In this document: piece by piece, positions 35,757 to 47,300 of the stretch
Numbering within the stretch: position 1 is the stretch's first letter
Layout: every line of letters begins with the position of its first letter
NCBI RefSeq assembly: GCF_016775475.1
Contig: NZ_JAEUXJ010000002.1
Location: 124,001-188,000, forward strand
Direction: 5' to 3'
Origin: Belnapia mucosa
Lineage (GTDB): Bacteria > Pseudomonadota > Alphaproteobacteria > Acetobacterales > Acetobacteraceae
Length of the DNA: 64,000 bases
Notes under the pieces: model-generated
Database searches by the model: none
The model's input: only the letters and a program-made list of their open reading frames with translations
Told to the model about the DNA's origin: nothing
Position numbers and translations under genes: made by a program

Positions 35757-35949
35757 GGTGGTGTGACCTGGGGGGCACATCGCCCACTAGTTGATTTGAA
35801 TACAATCACACGATCTTGAGTTCACGAGTTCGTTGATGCTTTCTGGCGCCACGCCCGGCTGGCGATTCGGCCGCGGCGAACAGCCAGGACCGACTTCCCG
35901 TGACTTCTCTCCCGTTCCGCTCCGCGGACGCTCGCCCGGGCGTGCCGCA

Positions 35950-36522
35950 ATGATCTTCCTTCTCGCCCAGGGCTTCGGCTTTGCCGGCAGCCTGGCCTGC
36001 TGCCTCTGGTCCTTCGCCAGCACCCGCCGCACCATGCTGCTGGTGCAGATGCTGGGCTCCGTCTGCTTCCTGCTGCACTGGATCCTGCTGGGGCGCGAGA
36101 CGGCCGCGGCCATGACCGCGCTGCTGCTCGGCATGGCGGGCTTGGCGCTGCTGCTCAATGCGCCGCCAGGCTCGCCGCAGCTGCGCATCGTGCGCGGGAT
36201 CTATCTGGCGGCGCTGCTGCCCATCGCCGCGCTGGCAGTGCTGACCTGGGCGGGGCCGCAATCCTTCTTCGCCGCCATCGGCACCGCCATGTGCTGCCAT
36301 GGCCGCTGGCAGACCGACCGGGACCGCCATCGCGCCATCCTGCTGGCCTCCTCGGTGCCCTGGATGGTGCATAGCGCCATCGTCGGTTCGATCCCCGGGC
36401 TGTGCACCGATCTCTTCGCGCTGGGCCGGGCCGGCTGGCTGGCCTGGCAGCATTGGCGGGCCGGCCGGCAGGCGCAGCCCGCGCGCTTCCTTCTGCCAGG
36501 CGCGGTGGCGAAGGCCGGCTGA
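35950..36522 (+). CDS. YgjV-family inner membrane protein
   Basis: 190 residues from the ATG at 35950, where the first membrane segment begins (MIFLLAQGFGFAGSLACC). A longer frame from 35833 would add a charged Arg/Pro-rich leader and lacks support. Four to six hydrophobic helices are visible, including LLVQMLGSVCFLLHWILLG, LLLGMAGLALLL, LAALLPIAALAVLTWAG and ILLASSVPWMVHSAIVGS. The order matches bacterial inner membrane proteins of the YgjV type (PF10688), function unknown. The gene converges on ndh 19 bases downstream. Confidence 0.82.
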   Translation: MIFLLAQGFGFAGSLACCLWSFASTRRTMLLVQMLGSVCFLLHWILLGRETAAAMTALLLGMAGLALLLNAPPGSPQLRIVRGIYLAALLPIAALAVLTWAGPQSFFAAIGTAMCCHGRWQTDRDRHRAILLASSVPWMVHSAIVGSIPGLCTDLFALGRAGWLAWQHWRAGRQAQPARFLLPGAVAKAG

Positions 36523-36541
36523 CCAGCCGGGCATCCGCTGC

Positions 36542-37918
36542 TCAGCCCCAGAGGCGCTGCGCCTGCCGCGTGTTGTCGTTCTGCGCCTGCGGGTCGGCAA
36601 CCAGCGCGCCACCATCCTGGCCGGGCACCGGCGTGGCATTGCCGCCGGGCGGCTCCCGCCCGGTGATGAGGCGCGCCCCGCGTTGATAGGTCAGGTAGCT
36701 CCAGAGCCATTCGAAGGAGACGACGACCCGGCTGCGGAAGCCGATCAGGTACCAGACATGCGCGAGGCCCCAGAACCACCAGCCGATCAGGCCGGTCAGG
36801 CGCATGCTGTCGAGCGCGACCACCGCGGAGCGCCGCCCGATCGTGGCGAGGTCACCGTGATGGCGGTAGGTGAAGGGGCCGGGCTCCGGCCGCCCGGCTG
36901 CCCGCGCCGCCAGCAGGGTCCCGACATGGCGGCCCATCTGCTTCGCCGCCGGCGCGATGCCGGGCACGCGCCGCCCCTTTGCATCCGTCGCCGCGGCGAT
37001 ATCGCCGATGGCGAAGATGCCAGGATGCCCCGGCACCGACAGGTCCGGTCCCACCTGGATGCGCCCCGCCCGGTCGCGCTCGGCACCGATCCAGGCGCCG
37101 GCCGGCGAAGCGACGACGCCGGCCGCCCAGACGATGGTGCTGGCGCCGATCCGCTCCTCGCCGCATTCCACGCCATCCGCGGTGCAGCGGGTGACGCGGG
37201 TGCCGGTCAGCACCTGCACGCCCATCCGCTCCAGGGAGCGAAGCGCGACCCTGGACAATTCCTCGGGCAAGGTCGGCAGGATGCGCGGCCCGGCCTCGAT
37301 CAGGACGATGCGCGCCATGGCGGGATCGACTTGGCGGAATTCGCGCGCCAGCGCATTGCGCGCCAGTTCCACCATGGCGCCGGCGAGTTCCACGCCGGTC
37401 GGGCCGCCGCCCACCACCACGAAGGTGAGGAGGCGCCGCCGCTCCGCCTCATCGCGCGTCACCTCGGCCCGCTCGAAGGCAAGGAGCAGGCGGCGGCGGA
37501 TATCGGTCGCGTCCTCGATCTGCTTGAGGCCGGGCGCGACGGGGGCCCATTCGTCATGGCCGAAATAGGAATGCGTCGCGCCGGTGGCCAGCACCAGCGC
37601 GTCGTAGGGGAAAGCGAGCCCGTCGCCGGCATGCACGAGCTTCGCCGCGGGGTCGATCCGCGTCGCCTCCGCCATCACCACCGTCACATTGCGCTGGCGG
37701 CGGAAGATGGAACGGATGGGCCAGGCGATGTCGCCGGGCGAGAGGGCCGCGGTGGCGACTTGGTACAGCAGCGGCTGGAACAGGTGGTAGTTGTGCCGGT
37801 CGATCAGCGTGACCTCGACCGGTGTCCGTGACAGCGCCCGTGCTGTCTCCAGCCCGCCGAAGCCGGCGCCGAGGATCACCACCCTAGTCAAGCCAGTTGC
37901 CGCGTCCTGATCGGCCAT
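36542..37918 (-). CDS. ndh: Type II NADH:quinone oxidoreductase
   Basis: 458 residues from the ATG complementing 37916-37918, with GGAGG 8 bases upstream; an in-frame ATG at 37948 is weaker. The first Rossmann site ILGAGFGGLE (GxGxxG at 17-22) binds FAD; VVVGGGPTGVELAG binds NADH. A C-terminal amphipathic/hydrophobic region (GLIGWWFWGLAHVWYLIGF) anchors the enzyme to the inner membrane, as in Ndh-2. It oxidises NADH and reduces ubiquinone without pumping protons. The gene is monocistronic between convergent YgjV-like and the small gene at 38059. Confidence 0.93.
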   Translation of the reverse strand: MADQDAATGLTRVVILGAGFGGLETARALSRTPVEVTLIDRHNYHLFQPLLYQVATAALSPGDIAWPIRSIFRRQRNVTVVMAEATRIDPAAKLVHAGDGLAFPYDALVLATGATHSYFGHDEWAPVAPGLKQIEDATDIRRRLLLAFERAEVTRDEAERRRLLTFVVVGGGPTGVELAGAMVELARNALAREFRQVDPAMARIVLIEAGPRILPTLPEELSRVALRSLERMGVQVLTGTRVTRCTADGVECGEERIGASTIVWAAGVVASPAGAWIGAERDRAGRIQVGPDLSVPGHPGIFAIGDIAAATDAKGRRVPGIAPAAKQMGRHVGTLLAARAAGRPEPGPFTYRHHGDLATIGRRSAVVALDSMRLTGLIGWWFWGLAHVWYLIGFRSRVVVSFEWLWSYLTYQRGARLITGREPPGGNATPVPGQDGGALVADPQAQNDNTRQAQRLWG

Positions 37919-38058
37919 GTCCCAACCCTCCGCCCCGTGCCGGTGCATGACGGGGTGATCGCGGCGGCACGCCTCAGGGTTTGCGGATATTCCGGTCTCC
38001 CGACCGCCATTACGCGGCTATCCCGGTGGCGCGTGTTGTGGGGCGGCGAGGGGAAGCG

Positions 38059-38199
38059 CTAACTGGCCGGGATGCGTGCTTCCTGCGCGCTGATCTCGGC
38101 CAGCAGGGTCCAGACCCGGTGCGGGTCCATGCGGATATCGGGATCGTTCAGCAAGCGGTCCAGCTCATCGAGCTTGGCCTGGAATTCGCGGTCGGTCAT
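38059..38199 (-). CDS. Small hypothetical protein, 46 residues
   Basis: The ATG complementing 38197-38199 has a GGGACGGAG ribosome-binding site about 5 bases away and opens 46 codons before TAG. The product (start MTDREFQAKLDELDRLLND, end AEISAQEARIPAS) is soluble, charged and predicted to form two helices, with DPDIRMDPHRVW between them. It has a well-mixed amino-acid composition unlike the Arg/Pro/Ala-rich shadow frames of this DNA. No characterised family is recognised. It lies alone between ndh and the unknown protein gene at 38285. Confidence 0.62.
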   Translation of the reverse strand: MTDREFQAKLDELDRLLNDPDIRMDPHRVWTLLAEISAQEARIPAS

Positions 38200-38284
38200 G
38201 CGGCTCCGTCCCTAGGCTGCCAGGCTCATGCGGCAGCGTAGATCAATGCCGCATGGAAACGTGGCAGTCCGAAGACAGTCGCTG

Positions 38285-39535
38285 TCACATGGAGGAGAGG
38301 ATGGCCGGTGCCAGCGCCGCCAGCTTCGCCGCCGGATGCGCCGGGTTGCGGAAGCGCAGATGCGGCTCCGCCGCCGCATCCGGGGGCGGCGCGCCGAACA
38401 TCTCGAAGCGCGAGGCGCAGGTAACGGCGACGATCCGCCGCGCCGGCGGCGTGGTCATGAAGCGGCGGACCGCACCCTCCAGCTCCAGCCGCTCGCGCAG
38501 GCCGCGCCACTCGCTACGGTCGAGATCCTCGAGAAAGACCGAGGCGATGCCGGGCCGCTTGCCGGAGAGCCGCGCCTCCGCCACCTGGCCCAGCCGCCGC
38601 GCCACGGCGCCGGCGACCTCATTCTCCCGTCCGGCGCGGGCGGCCAGCACCAGCAGGCCGCCGCCGGGCTCGGACACCATGGCCAGATGCGCCTCCGGCC
38701 CGAATTGGGCGCGCAGCTGGGCCGGCAGCGCGGCCCCGCGCTCGCCCCCCAGCAGCAGCGGGTCGAGCTTCAGCACCGCCTGGGTGCCACCCGCCTGCCG
38801 CTGGCCGGCGGCCAGCATGCCGGTGATGGCGGCATGCAGGGCCGGCAGCTGCTCCGGCCCGGCGATGCCCTCCGGCAGGGTCATCTTCAGCAGGTAGCGG
38901 CCGGGATGCACCGCCAGCCATGCCTGCAGCTCGAGCGTGATCCGGTCCACCAGCGCATACCAGTCGGTCCGGTGCAGCGGCCGGCCTTCCTCGGCGGAGA
39001 CGGTCTCGCAGGCGATCTCGGCGGCGGCGCCCTCGCGTTCCGCCACCAGGTCATGCGGCGTGCCCTCGGCGAGGCCGGTGAAGCGGATGGCGAAGCCGCT
39101 CTCGCGCAGCAAGGCCGCGGTGCGGAGCAGGTGGAAGAGGGGGATGAGCGTCGCCTCGCCGGTGAGCCCGGCCACCAGCAGGTCGCGCAGGCGCGCGCGA
39201 GGGCCCTCGGGCAGGCTGTCGGCCAGCCGCACCGCTTCCTCGGCGAAGGCGCAGATGCGGCGTTCGGCGCTGGTCGGGCGGGTCAGGGCGCGGCGGCCGA
39301 CCAGCCGGGCGAGGGCGAGTTCCAGTGCGTGGCGCTGCTGCGCCGCCCGGCCGCTGAGGGATTTCGCCCCGGCTCGATTGCCGAGATCCGCCAGCCGGGC
39401 CGCCCAGGCCGCCTCGCCGCAGAGGGCAACGAAGGCATCAAGGCCGGGATTGTCGCTGCCCGGAGGGGCTGGGAATTGCCCATGCGGAAAGGTTGCGGCC
39501 AGGGGATCAGCAGCCTGGGGATCGGCGAAGGTCAT
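38285..39535 (-). CDS. Hypothetical protein
   Basis: 416 residues from the ATG complementing 39533-39535 (an in-frame ATG at 39562 adds nine residues and is a fair alternative). No signal peptide or membrane helix is seen. It appears to be an all-cytoplasmic alpha/beta protein, with segments such as LVAGLTGEATLIPLFHLL, LLLGGERGAALPAQL and EPGGGLLVLAARAGREN. No catalytic motif is recognised. The next gene, divergent, is the serralysin-type protease, so a link to secretion cannot be excluded but is not supported. Codon use matches the surrounding chromosome. Confidence 0.7.
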   Translation of the reverse strand: MTFADPQAADPLAATFPHGQFPAPPGSDNPGLDAFVALCGEAAWAARLADLGNRAGAKSLSGRAAQQRHALELALARLVGRRALTRPTSAERRICAFAEEAVRLADSLPEGPRARLRDLLVAGLTGEATLIPLFHLLRTAALLRESGFAIRFTGLAEGTPHDLVAEREGAAAEIACETVSAEEGRPLHRTDWYALVDRITLELQAWLAVHPGRYLLKMTLPEGIAGPEQLPALHAAITGMLAAGQRQAGGTQAVLKLDPLLLGGERGAALPAQLRAQFGPEAHLAMVSEPGGGLLVLAARAGRENEVAGAVARRLGQVAEARLSGKRPGIASVFLEDLDRSEWRGLRERLELEGAVRRFMTTPPARRIVAVTCASRFEMFGAPPPDAAAEPHLRFRNPAHPAAKLAALAPAILSSM

Positions 39536-39677
39536 GGCTTCGTCTCGTCCTTCTCGTCGCATCTGCTAAGCCCGCATTGGCGGTAACCGTCAAGGGTGGT
39601 GTCTGCGTTCCTGTGACTGCCCGGCCTTTCGCATGATACTCACCTTTTCGTGCGGCTGGTGGGTGTAAGGACAAGCC

Positions 39678-41288
39678 ATGAGCGTCTACGATCCGCTGCT
39701 CGAAATCCTCGATGGGCAGCCCACCGCGCGGTGGAATTATCCGGCCGCGATCGGCACGCCGCTGGCGAGCCCGGGTGGCCTCGGCACCCATGCCGACGTC
39801 ACCTACAGCTTCATGACGGGTTTCCCAGGCTATTACGACATCCAGGCCCATTATCCGGGGGCGGGTTTCGTCCCCATGTCGGCGGCGATGCAGGCGGCGG
39901 CGAAGCAGGCCCTCGCTGCCTGGGCCTCGGTCGCCGATATCGGCTTCACCCAGGTCGCCGATGCCGGCGCCGGCGGCGAGATCCGCTTCGGCCAGCATGC
40001 CATGACCGGCAGCGGTGGCTATGCCTATTTCCCGAGCTTCGGCACCACCTATTCCAGCGGCTCGGCCACGATCCTCAACACCTCCGAGGTGCCGATCGGC
40101 GGCGATGTCTATATCGCCACCCAGCCGGCGAATGACCGCTTGCAGCCCGGGCAATATGGCTATGACACGCTGGTGCATGAGGTCGGCCACGCGATCGGCC
40201 TGAAGCACCCCTTCGAAGGGGCGCTGACCCTGCCGGATTCCACCGACGATACCGCGCATACGGTCATGGCCTATGCGCCCCCGGCCAATGCCGGGATCGT
40301 CACCGTGACCGGCACGGCCAGCGGCTACCAATACACTACGGATGTGATCTACCCGAGCGGCCCGATGCTCTACGACATCGCCGCCGTGCAATATCTGTAT
40401 GACGCAAATACCCATACCGCGACGGGCGACGATTCCTATGTCTGGCCGACGAATGCCCGCTTCTTCCAGACCATCTGGGATGCCGGCGGCACCGACACCA
40501 TCGACGCGCATAACCAGACCCTGCCCAACATCATCGACCTGCGCGATGGCCACACCTCCTCCATCGGCCTGCGCCAGACGGATGCCGAGAAGCGGCTGGA
40601 AATTCCCGCCTTCGCCACCCAGGCACCGACGCCGAGCTATGACGGGCACGACAACCTCGCCATCGCCTTCGGGGCCGTGATCGAGAACGCCGTCGGTGGG
40701 AGTGGCCAGGACACCTTGATCGGCAATGCCGCCGCTAACCGGCTCGACGGCGCATCCGGCCATGGCGAGGCGGATTATCTGCTGGGCGGCGCCGGCAACG
40801 ACACCTATCTCGTGGACAGGGCTTCCGACATCGTCACCGAGGCGCCGAATGCGGGCACTGATACCGTCCTGGCGCGGATCGATGGCGGCGGCTTCACCCT
40901 CGGGGAGAATGTCGAGAACCTCACCCTGCTCGGCGCCACGACCTATGGCCGCGGCAATGCGCTGGCCAATGCCATCACCGGCGATGCGGCGGCCAACTGG
41001 ATCCTCGGCGGCGGCGGGGCGGATACGCTGGATGGCGGCGCGGGCAATGACATGCTCTGCGGCCAGGATGGGGCGGATCTCTTTACTTTCGCCCCGGGCT
41101 GCGGCGCCGACATCATCTGCGACTTCGCCCCGGGCAGCGACCGTATCCGCCTCAGCGGCTTCTCCGACCTTACCCAGGTCGCGGACAACCAGGGCATGGC
41201 CTTCATCGATCTCGGCGGTGGCGACAGCATCCGGCTGCTGCATGTCGCCGCGGCATCGCTGCAGGCGTCGGATATCCTGATCGCTTGA
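39678..41288 (+). CDS. Serralysin-type zinc metalloprotease with RTX repeats
   Basis: 536 residues without a signal peptide. The metzincin zinc site HEVGHAIGLKH spans 167-177 and the Met-turn appears as VMAYAPP around M197, so it is an M10B (serralysin-like) protease. The C-terminal third has RTX nonapeptides (GGAGNDTYL, LDGGAGNDML, LCGQDGADL) that bind calcium on secretion. The last segment (GGGDSIRLLHVAAASL) is the type I secretion signal. Export through a TolC-type type I system to the outside is expected. No T1SS genes lie here. The last ~140 residues closely parallel those of the giant RTX protein downstream. Confidence 0.9.
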   Translation: MSVYDPLLEILDGQPTARWNYPAAIGTPLASPGGLGTHADVTYSFMTGFPGYYDIQAHYPGAGFVPMSAAMQAAAKQALAAWASVADIGFTQVADAGAGGEIRFGQHAMTGSGGYAYFPSFGTTYSSGSATILNTSEVPIGGDVYIATQPANDRLQPGQYGYDTLVHEVGHAIGLKHPFEGALTLPDSTDDTAHTVMAYAPPANAGIVTVTGTASGYQYTTDVIYPSGPMLYDIAAVQYLYDANTHTATGDDSYVWPTNARFFQTIWDAGGTDTIDAHNQTLPNIIDLRDGHTSSIGLRQTDAEKRLEIPAFATQAPTPSYDGHDNLAIAFGAVIENAVGGSGQDTLIGNAAANRLDGASGHGEADYLLGGAGNDTYLVDRASDIVTEAPNAGTDTVLARIDGGGFTLGENVENLTLLGATTYGRGNALANAITGDAAANWILGGGGADTLDGGAGNDMLCGQDGADLFTFAPGCGADIICDFAPGSDRIRLSGFSDLTQVADNQGMAFIDLGGGDSIRLLHVAAASLQASDILIA

Positions 41289-41376
41289 CCGCCGCCTCAG
41301 CCATTCCTTAAGCCCCGCCTCGCTACACCCGTCGCGACTGGCCCGCCGATCCCGGCCGGCCGCGGCGGGGAGTTGC

Positions 41377-44300
41377 ATGGCCACGGTCACCGGCACCGCG
41401 GGGCCCGATGGGCTGCCGGGCAGCGAGGGCAGCGATACGCTGCTCGGCCTCGGCGGCGATGATACGCTGCTGGCCGGAGCCGGGATCGATTCCCTCGATG
41501 GCGGCGCCGGCACCGACCGCGCCGTCATCGACCGCTCCGCCGCAACTTCGGCCATCCGCTTCTACCTGCTGGCCCCCGGACTGGTCAGCCAGATCGACGG
41601 CACCCAGGTCACCGGCGTGGAGCAGCTCTGGTTCACCGCCGGTTCGGGCGATGACGGGCTGGTCGGCGGTGCCGGGGATGACAGCCTGGCCGGTGGCGCC
41701 GGGACGGATGCCCTGCAGGGCGGTGCCGGGGCGGACAGCCTCCTGGGCGGCGAGGGCGCCGATACGCTGCTCGGCGGCGCCGGCGGTGATTGGCTGGCCG
41801 GCGGAGCGGGGGCGGACCGCTTCATCCTCCAGGGCAGTGGCGCGATCGGCAGCAGCCTCGCCGCGCCCGACCGCATCGCCGATTTCAACGCCGCCGAGGG
41901 CGATCTGCTGGTCCTGCGCGGGGAAGCCGTCGGCACGGGCCTGCTGCCCCTCGCCACCGGCAGCTTCGGCCTCTCCGGCCAGGCGGCGCTGCCGGTCGGT
42001 TTCGGCGGGGCGCTGGCGGCGCGCGCCGCGCCCCTGGCCGGGATGGCGCTGCCGGATGCGACGGGCGGCGAGGGCCTGACGCTGTATTGGCAGTCGGGCT
42101 TCGGCGCCGGCGGCTGGCTGCTGCTCGATCTCGACCGTGACGGCATCCTCGGCGCCGCCGATCTGGTGCTGCGGCTCGACCTGCCCGCGGGCATCGCCAT
42201 CGGGGCCACGGATTTTCTCCCTGGCACCTTTTCCCTCCTCGGCACCGCCGGCGCCGACAGCCTCGCCGGCAGCGCCGCGGCGGACAGCATCCTCGGCTTC
42301 GCCGGGGCGGATAGGCTCGCCGGCCTCGATGGCGACGACACGCTGGCGGGCGGGGCGGGGAATGACAGCCTGCTCGGCGGCGCGGGTTTCGACAGCCTGC
42401 TGGGCGGGGAGGGCGAGGATGCGCTCGATGGCGGCGCCGGCACGGATGTGCTGGATGGCGGCGCCGGCGACGATAGCCTGACGGGCGCCGAGGGCGACGA
42501 CCTGCTGCTCGGCGGCGCCGGCGCGGATGCGCTGGGTGGCGGCGTTGGGGATGACAGCCTCCAGGGCGGCTTCGGCGCCGATACGCTGGAGGGTGGGGCC
42601 GGCGCCGATACGCTGCTGCTCCAGGGCATGGGGGAAGCCGCCTGGTCGAGCCTCGCCGGCATGGACCTCGTCACCGGCTTCAGCCGGGCGGAGGGCGACC
42701 GGCTGCGGATCAGCAATGCCTGGTTCGGCCGCAGCGATGGCAGCGGCGCCGATGCCGGGACCTATACAGGGGCGGATGGCATCGCCCGCGCCCTGGTCTT
42801 CAGCGGCAGCACCGGCCGGGTCATCGCCGCGCCCCTGGCCGGCATGGCGCTGCCGACCCAGGCCCTCGATGCCTATCAGCTCTACTGGCTGCCGGGCGCG
42901 GGCGGCGGCTGGATGGTGCTCGACCTCGACCGCAACGGGCGGCTGGATGCGACGGATCTGGTGGTGCAGTTCGATGGCATCGCCGGCCTCGCTCCGGCGG
43001 ATTTCGTGGACGGCACCTTCCTGAGCCTGTCGGGCGGGTCGGTCATCGCCGGCACGGCCGGGGATGACAGCCTCCAAGGCGGCAGCCTCGCCGAGACCTT
43101 CCTCGGCAGCGCCGGGCGCGACCGCATCGCCGGCGGCGCCGGGGCGGGCAATGCGCTCAGCTATGACGGGCTGGTCGGGCCGGTCGCCGTCACCATCGCC
43201 GGCACCGCCGCCGGCAGCACCGCCAAGCCGGGCGGCGGCGTGGACAGCTTCACCGGCATCCAGCTCATCGCCGGCACGGCGGGGGCGGATACGCTGGATG
43301 CCTCCGGCGCCAGCGCCGGCTTCTTCGCCCTCAGCCTCGAGGGCAGGGCGGGGAATGATCTCCTTATCGGCAATGGCACCACCGCCGTCCAGGCCGCCTA
43401 CGCCACCAGCCCGGGGCCGATCGCCATCGACCTCCAGGCGGGCAGCGGCCAGGATGGATGGGGCAGCACCGATACCTTGGTGAATATCCGCCGGGTCGCC
43501 GCCCTCTCAGCCTACGGCGACACCGTCATGGGCTCGGCCGGGGACGACCTCTTCCTCTCCGGCCGTGACGGCAACAAGAGCTTCGACGGCCGGGCCGGGC
43601 AGGATGAATGGCGCTATGCCGGCGATGGCGCCGTCACCGTCGTGCTCACCACGCGCGTCTCGGGCGGCTTCACCATCGGACCCTATGCGCTGAAGCCCGG
43701 CGGCACCGACCGGCTGGCCGGGATCGAGATCGTCGCCGGCGGGCCGGGCAACGACAGCATCGGGGGCTCCGCCGCCGATGAGCGCCTGGGCGGCGCTGCG
43801 GGCAATGACACGCTGGATGGCGGCGGCGGCTTCGATACCGTCGCCTATGAGAATGGCGGGCTGGCGGCCACCGGCGTGGTGGTCGATCTCACCGCCGGCA
43901 TCGGCCATGACCAGTGGGGCGGCACTGATGTGCTGCGCAATATCGAATCCGCCTGGGGCACGCCGCTCGGCGACGACCTGACCGGCTATTCGGTCGGCGG
44001 GGCCTATACCTGGCTGCGCGGCCTGGCCGGCAACGACACGCTGCGGGCGCCGACCCTCGGCACGCTGATCGGCGCCGATTACGCCGGCGACCCCTCCGGC
44101 ATCGCCGCCGATCTCGCCGCCGGCACGGTGCGGGATGGCTGGGGCGGCATCGACACGCTGGTGAACATCGCCCTCCTGCGCGGCTCTGCCTTCGATGACA
44201 GCCTGGCGGGCAATGGCGCCTGCATCCTGATCGGCGGGCCGGGCAACGACAGCTACCGCATCGGCCCCGGTGACGCGGTGATCGAGGCCGCGGGCGAGGG

Positions 44301-47300
44301 CAGCGATACCATCATTGCCGCCCAGGCCTGGGGGCTACCGGTCAATATCGAAGGGCTGGTGCTGACCGATGCCGCCGGCGACGCCAATGGCTGGGGCAAT
44401 GAGCTGGACAACATCCTCCTCGGCAATGCGGGCGCCAATGCCATGGATGGTGGCGCCGGGCAGGATACGCTGCGCGGCGGTGACGGCGCCGATACGCTCT
44501 ATGGCAGCGCCGGCGATGACCTGTTGCAGGGCGAGGTCGGGATCGATGCGCTGGTCGGCGGCCCGGGCGCCGATACGCTCCAGGGCGGTGCGGGCGACGA
44601 CCTTCTCTATGCCGAGGCGGACACCCGCTTCACGGGCACGCTGCTGCTGGATGTTGGGAAGGCCATGCCATGGCGCATCGCCCTGGCCTGGATCGGCGTC
44701 TCGGCGGATGGGGTCGATGGTGGGCCGGGCTATGACCGATGGATTGCTCCGGTCGAGGGGCTGCTGCTCGATCTGCGGATGCTGCCGGGAATGGCGATCG
44801 GGGTGGAGGAGTTCATCGGCTCCTCCGCCAATGACGTGCTGCTGCTGGCCCCCGGCCAGGCGCCGGCCAGCCTGCATGGTGGGGCGGGGGACGACACGCT
44901 CTCCGGCACAGGCGGGGCGGATTGGGCCTATGGCGCCGAGGGCGCCGACCTGCTGGCGGGGCAGGTGGGGAATGACATCCTCTCCGGCGGCGACGGCGAG
45001 GACACGCTGCTGGGCGGCGCCGGGAAGGACTGGCTGGACGGAATGGCCGGGCCAGACGCCCTGGCCGGCGGCCTGGGCGATGACACGCTGGTGTCCGGCG
45101 ATTGGGACGCGGTGCTGGATGGCGGCGAGGGGGTGGATCTTGGCCATCTCGACCGGGGCTCCGCCACGGCGGCGCTGCGGCTGGATGCGCGGGCCGGGCT
45201 GCTGACTGATGGCACCGCCACCACGCTGCTGCGCGGGCTGGAGGCCCTGTCCGTCATCGCCGGCGCGGGCGATGACCGGCTGATCGGCGGCGAGGGAGCG
45301 GATAGCCTGGCCGGCGCGGCCGGGGCCGATTGGCTGGAGGGGGGCGGCGGGGCCAATCGCCTCGATGGCGGCGTCGGCGACGACACGCTGGTCTCTGCCG
45401 CCTGGGATGCGGTGCTGGATGGGGCTGCGGGCCAGGATCTCGGCCTGCTCGACCGCGGCTTCAGCGAGTTGGCGGTGGTGCTGGACGCCGCCGTCGGGCG
45501 GCTGAGCGATGGCACGGCCACGACGCTGCTCTCTGGGCTGGAGCGCCTCTCCGTGACCGGCGGCGCGGGGGATGACAGCCTGCACGGCGGCGACGGCGCG
45601 GATAGTCTCGCCGGCAGCGGTGGCGCGGACCGGCTCGATGGCGGGGCCGGGGCCGATGCGCTGGATGGCGGCGCCGGTGAGGACACTCTGGTCTCGGCCG
45701 GCTGGGACAGCCTGCTCGATGGCGGAGAGGGAGCGGATCTCGCCATCCTCGATCGCGGCTTCAGCGGAACGGGGCAGTTGCTGGATGCGCCGGCTGGGCG
45801 GCTTGGTGACGGCACCGCGACGACGCTGCTGCTCGGCATCGAGCGCCTGTCGGTTCTCGGCGGCGCCGGCGCCGATACCCTGTTGGGCGGGGAGGGCGCC
45901 GATACCCTGGCCGGCGGTGGCGGGGCGGATTCGCTCGATGGCGGGGGCGGGGCCGATGCCTTGGATGGCGGCGCGGGCGATGACACGCTGGTCTCCGCCG
46001 GTTGGGATGCTGTGCTCGATGGCGGTGCGGGGCTCGATCTCGGGATCCTCGACCGCAGTGCCGGCACCGCGACGCTGCTGCTGACGGCGACGAGCTTGTC
46101 GGATGGCAGCGCCACGACCCTGCTGCGGGGCCTGGAGCGACTCTCGGTCACTGGCGGCCTGGGGGACGATACCCTGCTGGGTGGCGACGGGGCGGATATG
46201 CTGCGCGGTGGGGCTGGGGAGGACCGGCTGGATGGCGGGGCCGGGGCCAATCTGTTGGATGGCGGCGCGGGCGACGACACGCTGGCTTCAGCGGGCTGGG
46301 ATGCGGTGCTGGACGGGGGCGCGGGCTTCGACCTCGGCCTCCTCGACCGTAGCACCGGCACCGCGAGCCTGGTCCTGACGGCAACGAGCCTCTCAGATGG
46401 CAGCGCGACGACGCTGCTGCGGGGGCTGGAACGGGTCTCGGTCACTGGCGGCGCCGGGGCCGATACGCTGCTGGGCGGCGATGGCGCCGATACGCTGGAG
46501 GGTGGCGGCGCGGATTGGCTCGATGGCAGGGCCGGGGACAATGCGCTGGAGGGCGGCGCGGGGGAGGACACGCTGGTCTCCGCCGCCTGGGGTACGGTGA
46601 TGGACGGCGGCGCCGGCCTCGATCTCGGCATCATCGACCGCAGCAGCGGTATTGCGGGCCTGGTTCTGGCAATGGGCAGCCTCACGGACGGCACCAGCAC
46701 CACCCTGCTGCGCAATCTCGAACGCCTCGAGGTCACCGCTGGCCTTGGCGCGGATAGCCTGTTCGGTGGCGCGGGCGCGGATACGCTGCGCGGTGGGGCA
46801 GGAGCCGATACGCTGGATGGCGGAGGCGGCGCCGACCGACTGGAAGGTGGCCTGGGCGATGACCTCTACCGGATGGACGAGGCCGGGGTCACGATCATCG
46901 AGGCGCCCGGGGAGGGGGGCGACACCATCCTTGCCTCGGTGGACGCCACGCTGCCGGCGAATGTCGAGGCGCTGCGGCTGGTCGGCGCGGCCCGCAATGG
47001 CAGCGGCAATGCCGGCGACAACAGCATCACCGGCACCGCCGGGGCCAATCTGCTGCGTGGCCTGGGTGGCGACGACAGCCTCGATGGCGGCGGCGGGGCC
47101 GATCTGCTGATCGGCGGCCCGGGCGATGACCGCTACCTGATCCATGGCGGGGGCGAGCGGGTGATGGAACGGCCGGGTGGCGGTTGGGACACCGTTCTGG
47201 CCAACATCCCGGGCGGCGGCGCGACCCTCCCCGAGAACGTCGAGGCGTTGGTGCTGCTCGGCACCACGCTGTTCGGCCGCGGCAATGCCGGCGACAACAG

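Noticed and set aside
35757..35949. Earlier start of the YgjV-like protein at 35833.
   Set aside because: It would add a charged Arg/Pro-rich leader before the first membrane helix, with no ribosome-binding site; ATG 35950 fits the family.
44928..46736. A 602-codon Ser/Pro-rich minus frame inside the RTX gene.
   Set aside because: The periodic composition simply mirrors the RTX repeat in reverse; no ribosome-binding site or family match.
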